NCBI RefSeq assembly: GCF_035222485.1
Contig: NC_085920.1
Location: 496,001 to 560,000 of the forward strand
Origin: Podospora pseudoanserina
Taxonomy: Eukaryota; Ascomycota; Sordariomycetes; Sordariales; Podosporaceae
Direction: 5' to 3'
DNA: 64,000 nucleotides
The translations under genes and the position numbers were made by a program. This document shows, one piece after another, positions 55,086 to 64,000 of this stretch. Below the pieces are notes generated by a model. That model worked only from the letters and a program-made list of their open reading frames with translations, ran no database searches and had not been told where the DNA came from. Each line of letters begins with the position of its first letter. Position 1 is the stretch's first letter.

Positions 55086-58000
55086 GCAGCACTTTCCCAA
55101 TACGGAGATGGTTTCGTGAGAACGTCTGTGCATTTCCACCGTGGAAAACTGGAGACCGGAGACCGAGCCCGAAAACGCCCGCCGCCGAGTGACCCAGCAG
55201 CTTGGTACGGAAGGATGCTCCAACGTTCGTAAGACCGAAACCCCACATTCTTACAAACCCTCCCTGGCTACACCATCATCATAATTCATCACCACCCATA
55301 AACATCTTGTTTCATTTTTGGCCGGCTTTCCACAGCACCATCGCCGCAAACAGAGATTTCTGCATTCGCATTGCTACCATAGGCAGGAAAACATGATCAT
55401 GCGTCGCAGGGCGAGCACGTGTACGATCCCGTGGACAAATCTGTGTAACCTTGTAATCCTCTTGCCCCTCATCTCTATCGGTTTGTTGATTGCCCCTCCC
55501 AAAAACACCAACAATCTCTCCGATGACGAATTCATCCCAAGAGAGGGAGAAAACTGATATCTTTCTTTTTTTTACTGTCTCGCCGATCCGGCTGAGTCGG
55601 GCGTTGTCAATCCTACGGTATTATTGCGTCTTGCAACCAACCACAACTTTGGGACCTGTCTTTGCCTGCATCAATTTCCGCCGATTGGTGTCAGAGAATC
55701 CATCATCTGACCCCTCCTTCCACTCGGACAGAGTTCCATGCATCCACAAACTCTTCGAAAGAAAAAATCCGGGAAGTTGGGCACGAACGGTTTCGGCAAA
55801 AGGCGATCTTCTTTTGCCTGCAAGCAAGCGGTGAAGAAGTGGATTGGTTCAAGTCTTGTGCTTTGTGATGCTGCAGAGTGTGATGATGGTGAAACTGGTG
55901 ATTGCAATTTGCCTCAACGGCGGTGACAGTCGCAGAACTGCCTCATCAGAGAGGAGAAGGGCCCCAATTGGCTTCTCATACATACAGGCTTGTATGGTGG
56001 GGTGGGAAAATTACATTTCAACGATACATTACCTTCCGAACACCAAGAGTTTCCCAGCCTCGTAATTTTGATACAAGCTGAAAAAAGAATACACTGCCAA
56101 AACCGGGTGAAATTACCAGTAACCAAATGAACAAACCAAACGTGGAAACCTTCTAGAACATCTTCCGAACATTCCTGTCAGGAATTGTGGGGGCGGCTTT
56201 CAATTTCCTTTTTCTCCCTCCAACCCAACCACCTCCACTTGCCTCCACTGTGGGCATCACATGCAAAGATGCCAACCACCACACAAACGGCGGCATTCCT
56301 TGAATATTTTTTCCTTTGACATGAGCCTTTTTCTTGTTGATGTTGATATTTTTTTTCTCTTAAGCGCCGGAGGATGCGTTTATTTGATTCTTCACCGCTT
56401 GTCTGTGTCATATCGACATCGCAGCAGCCGCTTCACGTCCTGAAGATTCCAGACAGCAGGCATGGTGGTCCCTGTCTCACTTTTGACGTTGTTTTTGGTT
56501 GTTCCTCTCTATCTTCGGATGCCGGCTACGGGATTAATCTGTTCTCGTTATTACGAGGGATCTTGAAATACAGCCACCAGCCACTTTGCCTTGATTTATG
56601 TTGATTGACCCTGACCTTGTTGGGAAGAAAAGGTGGTCTGATTCACAACGTTTATGCTACACTAGCTTGTTGACGTTCTCTCTAGCCTTGTTTTTTATCA
56701 CTGATAATGGGATATGCCGGAGGATTTGTAGCGCTTGGTGTGCATACACGGAGATATGATGACGTTGCCCGAGGCCCTCTCAAACAACCCTAGACAACAG
56801 TTTTTCTTTCTGGGGTAATTTACATGGGGATTGGAGATGAGAGAGAAGCAACGCGGGATGTGGGTTCGGAGCAGCGGAGGGGTCTGCTCCGATGAAGGTG
56901 GTTTGATATCAACCAGCCTCTAATGCCGAGATGTCCGCCGGCATTTGTGTGTGATTGTCATCGTTTTCGTGTTCCCTCGGGAAAGTTGGCAAAAACAGGG
57001 CTTTCACTCGAAAAAGATAACAAAAATCTGACAGGTTTCTTTTTTCTTCTCTCCACGCACGGATGATTTATCAGACACTCAAATGTGCGGCTGGCTGCCG
57101 GTGGGGTGGTATGTAGGGGGTGCCCGACAACCAACAAACAAGGAACAACGGGTGCGTCGCCCGTGGAAAGCTGTAAGCCCTACCACACCTGCGAGGGCAG
57201 AAAAAAAGAGGCGTTCAATCCCTTCCCGGAGCTTATTTTTGTTTGGGGGATGAACCAAGCTGTCGGTCCTTCTCTTGCAGCTCTCATCACACTCGTCAGC
57301 CCATCGAAGCCCAAAATTGTAGAGGTGCATATTGGTAATGATAGTTTGGAGCCTTGCGTTCCTTCGAGGGAGTTTTCTGGGATTGATCATGACTGGCCAG
57401 GAAGAAAAGAACCAACCCGCATGGAAAGGAATCGAAAAGAACAGTGCAGTAGCCGATTTTCTTTCTGGGCGCCATCACGTTCTTTTTTTGCGAGGCCCTT
57501 ACCGTTGCAGTCTTACATATTACAAACTGATGATTTCCGTGGGCTCGGTTGGGGGCTTTGACATCACCAACAACCCCGAACGGCTCTTGCTGCTTATCAT
57601 CTGCCTTCCATGTCATACTGCGTATGTGGAAGCCTGGTTGTAACAAGGAAAGTTGGGATGAGGATGATACACCATGTATCGGCAGGCGAGTCGGGACGAA
57701 ACAGCGAAAGGAAAGTTTCCGGGTTTCTTGGGGTTGACGTCGTTTATGTGTGCCCATGAATCACCACTTTGCGGTTTGTCATCATGTTCGTCTCAAGTTC
57801 TTGTCTTTTTGTCTTGTGTTGATGGAGTCTTCTCTCATCTGGAAATCCCGAAGAGGGCTGATCCATGTGTGGAGTCTCCAACCCCAGCTTTCAACAACAC
57901 AAGTCCCCCCCCCCCAACCGAACGTTGCAGTTTCGCTCGTAAAAATAAAACACACAAGAACCCTCTCTGTTTCTTCTTCCGTATCACAAGGTTTCCCGGC

Positions 58001-61000
58001 AGTATGGTTACAGTTGTTGGGTCACACTTGTCTCTCAGTCCCCAAGACATAACTAGACCCTTCTCCATTCTCTGGAATGACCGAAAAGAGTACACCGCTG
58101 TTCAGCCTGGCCGGCATACCGATGTTATCGACGGAGATCGCGGCAGTCGTTTGAGGAAAGAACATCTGTATCAAAAAGCTCGGCCCGTCACCCGTTGCGC
58201 GCCTATTGCGCTGGTCAGGTGGTCCTTGCTTTGCGGCAAAAGTCGCAGACACCGGAAATGACAGCGTGGGGTTTTCCTTGTTGACCGCCGCAGACTTTCA
58301 CTCTCACGAGGGCACAAAATGGGTGGGTTCATGCAAGAAGGTCCAAGAGAGCAAAAATAATGAAAAAAAAATGTTATGTCAAGGACACTTCGTTGCTTTG
58401 TTCGTCCTTCTCCGAGCCGAAGCTCGGTACCACCGCTCTGTCATGACCCCGTCGATCTTGTTCAGCAGTTCAGCTGGGAATGGGTTGTTGGGCATGTGGG
58501 ATGCCATCGCGAATTCCGCGCACAGCGCGTACAATTTAATCATCCCACTCCCGCGCCGGCCGGTCCTTCGGCCCCAACAGTTCGGGGCAAGGTCAAGGCG
58601 CCGGGGACTATCGTCATATCGATCGGCGTCAGCGAACTCCCGTTCCCGAAAAAAAAGAAAAAGAAAAAAACAGGTCTCCCTCGCTCTTCCACCAATCACA
58701 GCAACAAACCCTCTCATTACTCCCAGGTCCTGAAACCTTGACCTGTTCAAACTATCGCCAAATCCAGTTAAGCCCCAATATCATCATCAGCTCTCTTGTC
58801 TTTCCCCCCCAGCTTTTGAAATAAGCGCGCCACCGGTTATTTTTGTTCCTTTTTTAATGCTCGCTATCTCTCTTTTTCCTTTTTTTATTGTGCGGAACCC
58901 CAGTTGATGCGCCCCACGGCTTGGGTGAGCGCTCCAACCTCAAAGAAGAAAAGCCCCAGGTCAGAGCGCCTGAAAACAACCCCTGCCACCCACGTGGTGG
59001 AAATGGTGCTGGCGTAACCCCAAAGCCCCTGGCGATCGCCTGCTGCAGGAGGCTCCTTTCGGAATGGCTTCATCAATTTGCCTTTTTGTCTGCTGCCTGC
59101 AGGTTGTTGCGCGCGCGCGCACAAGCCACCTGTCGACATCCCCTGAAAGACAACACACTGCAAAAGACAAGAAGGGTCTGGAACATCTTGTTCAACAGAA
59201 AAAAGTTATTCAGATCATAATCTCCTCCTGCATGCTGCATGTCTTCTATTTGCCCGTCGAGTATGCCCGCCACGCCGATAGAGGTATGTAATACTCCATA
59301 GTGCCGAGAAACATCTCCCTATCTCCTCTGCCAAATCTTCTAATACATCCCCCCGGTATCATGAAATCGCGATAAGTACAATACGACTCCTCTAATCACA
59401 AAGCCCGTGGCTGAGCCAGCAAGCTCGAATGAATGAGGTAAGCAACCATTTAGACCCTGCCCTGTCCGCAAGAAAGGGGAGACAACGAAAACACAACCCT
59501 CCAAGTGACATGGTCGCCGTAGCCGTCAACTAGGGAAAGCCACACAACCCGAACTCGCGGTCTCTCTTTTCCCCCCTACCTACTAGTGATCCTATTTTGG
59601 GTTGACCACCCCATGTCGTTGCAAATGGGTTAGGGAGGTTGCATTCATGCGGCCCACCTCCACCAGAAAGCAGCAGTTCTTGAGCTCATCAAGACTAGCC
59701 CAAAATCATGCGAGGGTGCACAGACGGGGGACTTTCGTCTTGTCGAGGTTTCCTATTCCCGAAATCGTCCATCATTCCCAAATTTCATCTCTTTTTGGCA
59801 TCCTGGGTGTTCGTCTTGTGTCCGAATCTCCTCGGGAACCTCGTATGTGCCGCTCGTGAGCGACGCTGACCGAGACAGACCAGGGAAGAGAAGGAGTGAC
59901 GGCAGCAGCAACCGAATACGCTTCGGTAATTCTACCGAGATGTTTGAGATGGATGGGAGCGAATGTCCATCATGTTCATCATGTCCCGTCTCAGTCGTCG
60001 TGGGGGCACGAAGAGACGGAGCGAGTGTTTCTTGTATTGAATCATGCCGATGGAAATGATATTGTATTCATGTGTATTGTGTTTGTAACCCCCCAAAGAG
60101 TAAAAAAACCGGTGATGATCCACGGACGGTTCGGATTCATTAGTACAAAACTATTCCTGGAGCGCGCGATTGCAGCGCGGGAACAATAGTATAGTATAGC
60201 AATGATGATATAACCACCATAACCAGCTCATGCTGCTATGCGGCGTGGAATTGGCGCTGGTAAAACAAGCGGTTGGCTAGCGGAAGAACTTTCAAGTGTT
60301 TGTTTGCTTTCAACTTCAAACATCTCAGAGATCACCACTTCCATCCTTCCGTTCCTGGATAAAGGTTGCAACCAATTCACCCCTCCCTCGCCCCGCCATC
60401 CTCGGCCTGGAGAACGTCCTCCGGCCCTGTGCACGCAGCCGCACCCCGCGGCCGCCTTGCATGGCCTGATAACAAGACCAAGCTGTACGCCAAAACCTGA
60501 TTATTCGCGGGGGCGGAGACGATGGCACCGGCCTTCTGTTCACGAGGCGCAGTTCGGGAGAATTCGCGGACGGAATTCATCCGTACGATCTCGATTACTG
60601 AGCTCATGAGGCCATCTCCAAGTGCCAACCCACTTGGCGGCTTTGTATGCCCCGCAGATACGGATACAGACAAGGCTTTGATGATGATCGATTGTTTCGG
60701 TTTTCAGCCTTCTGGGTATCGTTCATGATGGTTGTTGTCATGTACCGTCCTTCACCTGCGGCGTAGAGTAGTGATTGCCAGCGATGCTCAAGTCACACAC
60801 AGTCGGCGTCTCACAGGTGGGTGTGATAGATTGTGATAAGAACTGGGGGCCAGAACACCAAGACTGGGGCCCCGAGATGCCGTACCGATAGACGATGCTT
60901 GGGTCAGAAACACCTTCCCTATCATTTGACGCCAACAAAAAGAGGCGTCCAGGTGCATGTTTCTCAGTGCCTGCCCGCTGGCTGTAAACGCTTGACTGGG

Positions 61001-61496
61001 GCAACTGCCGACGTCCACAGTTTCAACTGGTGTTGCTGCAGTTCGGCCATTCTGTTGTGATTGGCGTCTGCAAGCGGTATGTAGGTTTGGCCTCTTTTCG
61101 TCGGACCAGGAGGGTAAAAGCCGCAATCCATGCTGTTCGAGCCCAAAAGCCACCAGACATGGCGGCATGAAGATCTCAAGGTTCCTGAAAATTCGTATTC
61201 GTTGGTCTTTTGAGCCTCGTGCATATGCTCCCCAAGCGGCAGTCCGAAACTGATATTGCGGGGTGTCCCGGATGGTCATGTTTGAGGGCGGGTTGAGTTG
61301 ACGAAAGTTGAGACGTTCCTGGGGCTCTTTCTGACGACATCAAGCAGTTGCCAATCGAACCACTCACATGAGGCTATTCCCTGCTGCTGTTGTGATATGT
61401 TAGTATAGATACCCCGCCCTGATGTTGTGTCGAGTGGCCGGTCGCTCAACATGCGGCCGGCCCGATAGAGAAGCATCGCAATGCTTGGTGGCCATA

Positions 61497-62582
61497 TCAC
61501 GACGCCTCCTCATCCCCCGCACCAGCCTCATCGGGAAGTTGCGTAGAAGATATCCAGTTCTCCATCATAGCCTGACCTCGAGGTCGGCCGGCAGCTTGGG
61601 ACCTGCCGCTCGTCGACATTGCTAAACCTCCGCCCTTTCCGATGCCCTCCCGTCTTTTGACGACGAGGCACAGCACTCGGCCATAGATGGCGAAACCCTC
61701 GTATGAGATATCCATGCCCAACTTCTTCTTGTCGTCAGGTCCATCCATGTCTCGAGCGGCCGCCTTCTCCCGACGGCGCTTTAATGGGGGCGGCCTTCCA
61801 GCTGCTGTGTCACTGTCATCGTCGTCGTCTCCGTCACCAACGAACAGCTGATCATCTGATGAATCTGTATCAATCGTCTCAACAACGTCAGGATCAATCT
61901 CGGAGGGGTTCGACACGCCTTCATTCTCCCCGCTGGTTTGCCTGCGCCTCTTTGGTCTCCGATTGGTACTGGCCGAGTTTGTTGTTGTTTCATCTATCGT
62001 GGGGATGTCGTCCAGGTTGATGGCATTCTGATCATCCTCCTCCTCGTGGATCAGTGGCACATCATCATCCCCATCGGTTGCCTCCTGGAGCACCTCATCC
62101 CCGTCAACATTAATGGGGGCGTCATGAGCCCCGCCTGTCAGTTTTGAAGAGTTGGACGTGAGCTTAGTCTGCACCTTGTCACGAAAGTGCTTCCTCTTGT
62201 GCAACAGTGAGTGTCTCGTGTCGGTTTCCATCAGGAAGATCGACACCTCAAAGTCATCTGCTCTCAGCGGTCAGCATGAGCTGTCCGATTTCCACACACT
62301 TGGCAGGGCCCGAGAACCTGGGGTAACGATATGCTTCTTCTTACCTTGGACCACGACATCCTTGATGGTTCGTTTCTTGTTCTTTTTCTTCATGCGATCT
62401 CGCTCTTGCTCCTCGCGCAGTTTCGGCAAGACCAGCGGCCGTACACTCTCAATAACTTTGGGAAGAATAGGGTCCCGTGGGTTCAGGAGCCATGACTGTG
62501 TCAGTGCGGGGTTGTCCAGGTATATGCGGCACTCGAGAACCGAATATTTGGTAATTCTCAAGTATCGTCGTATGGGTGTCAT
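61497..62582 (-). CDS. Conserved-looking acidic, probably nuclear protein of unknown function
   Basis: Exon 1 62345-62582 and exon 2 61497-62257, joined over an 87-bp intron (GTAAGA, CTGAC, CAG), encode 332 residues. The join restores a continuous folded-looking region: RYLRITKYSVLECRIYLDNP, then LPKVIESVRPLVLPKL, a Lys-rich linker, and DDFEVSIFLMETDTRHSLL. This N-terminal third resembles a compact domain. The middle is very acidic (runs of Asp and Glu) with basic clusters such as RRPKRRR and LKRRR that could be nuclear localisation signals. A second ordered block, YEGFAIYGRVLCLVVKRR, precedes a short tail with MENWISSTQ. I cannot name the family or function. It transcribes away from PIG-U towards the desert. 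Confidence 0.82.
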
Positions 62583-62922
62583 GGTTACCCATGAACCATC
62601 AGTTTCTTATGATGTTGAAGTTGAAGTTGAAGTCGGTAAACAGTCAGATGAGTCGTAGGCACCAATAACATGTCATGGAAGGGCGGTAAGTTCGTTCAGG
62701 TGGGGCTGCTTTTTCAGCCTTGCAGGGAAGGCGCCATCGGGCTGTGATGACGTGACGTCGTTTGCAATGGTCTGTGTCGACAAAGAATGAGCCAGAGAAC
62801 TTCCACTTGACAATATATGCAACGATGATTTTGATTCTTGGTTATGTCGGTGTATCGCTCGCTTCTAATCTAAATACCATGGACTCATCAGATCCATATG
62901 TTGTATGCCTCCTTGATAGCAA
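62583..62922. other. Spacer between the acidic-protein gene and PIG-U
   Basis: This 340-bp stretch holds the promoter of the acidic-protein gene and the PIG-U 3' UTR; nothing else is seen. Confidence 0.45.
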
Positions 62923-64000
62923 TCATATTTGCCTGATCTCCTTGCCCGCCATCTCGGGCCTTTCCAGTTCCCATTCATCTCTCAACACCGCAAACATGAG
63001 GTCGCAAACTAACAGGCTCTGTCCCAATCCCCACACAAGAGTAATGGCGTAGAAAAAGTTGGCATTGCCGCTGCCGGCGTAGATCCAAAGATAATAGAAT
63101 GCCGGCCCAAGGAAAGAGGCATACATGATGACTGCCGCAATAACGAAGCTGTAGCGCATAAGTGGGAAGACGTGCCGGTATAATGGCACCATGGCCAAGA
63201 AGAGTGACGTGTCGCTGATGCTAGGGTAAGGCTTGAAGATGGCGAATATTCCAAGAAGGAGGGTCAACACCACCAAGGGTTGCCGCCGGATCCGGATGGA
63301 AAGACCGCCGACGTAACAAGAGAGGTGAAGCCAGAAGACTGCCAGGAAGAAGGACCGGAAGGAGTCGAACATTTCGATAAAGAAGTACCACCACAGGCCG
63401 ACATTGGGTGTCAGGTCTGACAGGGTCAACTGCACACCGTATGTGGATGGCAGGAATTCCCATGAGCCTGTGATAAGATACGACATGCCGAACAACAGTC
63501 CCAGCACACCGAACACAACCGGAACGTGTGATGCGGCAAAAGAGACCACTGATTTGTTGGCTCGTTCGGGGCGTTGTCTGTCGAGGCAAAGTAGAACAAG
63601 CGGCGGAAGTAATAATAACGGGTACATCGACAGATAGCTCGCAAAGGACAGCGCAACCATGGCGCTGAAGGGTGCGCCGGACACGGCCTTGGCGATGGCA
63701 TGGAGAATCGCGCAAGTGGTGAATACGCTTGTGGACCTTCCGAGACATGTTGCCACGGTGAAGGGGTTGAAAAGGAAGCTACGTTCTGTCAGCATCTTCA
63801 CGATCTCCTGCGCCCATATTCAGGGGTAAAAAGAGATGCCTTACATAGCTGCAATGATGAATCCGTTCCATCTCCTTTCGCGACGGGGGGATGTAAATAG
63901 GGCAGATGACCCTGCCTCGCCCGAGTCCGCAATTTTCCATAGTGCGCTAGCACTCAACAAGTCGATCGCGATGTAGAGGAGGTAGGTAAATATCGGGTAG
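62923..64000 (-). CDS. PIG-U/Gab1, GPI transamidase subunit (partial, 5' end outside window)
   Basis: Exon 63845-64000 runs off the window and joins exon 62923-63778 across a 66-bp intron (GTAAGG, GCTGAC, TAG), restoring FLFNPFTVATCLGRSTS. PIG-U is a multispanning ER membrane subunit of the transamidase that attaches GPI anchors to proteins. About 335 residues are visible: ADSGEAGSSALFTSPRR in the first lumenal part, then several hydrophobic helices, GSWEFLPSTYGVQLTLSDLTPN, LWWYFFIEMFDSFR and FKPYPSISDTSLFLAMVPLY, all family hallmarks, and the conserved end RDEWELERPEMAGKEIRQI. The missing N-terminus should be short, about 50 residues. Confidence 0.95.

Larger units (their letters stand above)
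46263..61496. other. Gene desert of about 15.2 kb
   Basis: I find no convincing protein gene, tRNA, 5S rRNA or intact mobile element here, while the rest of the window averages one gene per about 2.5 kb. Base composition looks balanced, not the AT-rich state of RIP-mutated DNA or centromeres. Open frames stay below 215 codons and lack domains; the longest is 46845-47486 (+). Simple sequence includes a G-run at about 48437-48446, a GGT repeat at 49698-49724, a CAA repeat at 55067-55085, a C-run at 57904-57915 and a CG tract at about 59109-59120. Many stretches are pyrimidine-rich, like promoters or leaders. It could hold non-coding RNAs, a long regulatory region, or a gene cut into small exons that I cannot read. 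Confidence 0.5.

Noticed and set aside
1-64000. CRISPR arrays, operons, Shine-Dalgarno sites, riboswitches
   Set aside because: The DNA is eukaryotic nuclear; the only regular short repeats are microsatellites and the 21-bp minisatellite.

Overview
The window looks like nuclear DNA of a filamentous ascomycete, most likely a Sordariomycete (Sordariales-like). Genes are monocistronic and most carry introns of about 50-99 bp with GT..AG ends and, where I looked, CTNAC-type branch sites. The proteins are typical fungal forms: a bimC kinesin-5, MIC60, Sam37, Sac1, a fungal Rab4-like GTPase with an expanded insert, and two FPGS paralogues. I reconstructed exon borders by eye from splice sites, frame and family similarity; no search or alignment program was run.

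Layout, left half: 1-1309 spacer; D-2-hydroxyacid dehydrogenase (+); a dsRNA-binding/RS-rich protein (+); an HSD10-like short-chain dehydrogenase (-); Rab4-like GTPase (+); intracellular GH2 beta-mannosidase (+); xylitol dehydrogenase (-); tRNA-Leu(CAG) (-); a weak ORF; two FPGS-type ligases in tandem (-); MIC60 (-); a 316-bp TIR element; Rab5 (-) divergent from the Sac1 phosphatase (+). Between the beta-mannosidase and xylitol dehydrogenase lies a degenerate copy of the end of the J-protein gene found at 34-35 kb.

Layout, right half: tRNA-Gln(TTG) (-); an unrecognised 1257-residue membrane-anchored protein (-); a J-domain protein (-) lying between two arrays of one 21-bp minisatellite; PHAF1-family protein (-); kinesin-5 (+); HAD-type hydrolase (-); tRNA-Leu(AAG) (+); Sam37/metaxin (-); then about 15.2 kb (46263-61496) with no convincing protein gene; an acidic nuclear-type conserved protein (-); and PIG-U (-), cut by the window edge.

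Most genes are housekeeping and there is no clear biosynthetic cluster. Loose themes are endomembrane traffic (Rab4-like, Rab5, Sac1, PHAF1), mitochondrial architecture (MIC60, Sam37), folate polyglutamylation (two FPGS) and hemicellulose sugar use (beta-mannosidase, xylitol dehydrogenase). The most unusual structures are the J-gene/minisatellite unit with its broken second copy, the TIR element at 24.1-24.4 kb, and the gene desert.
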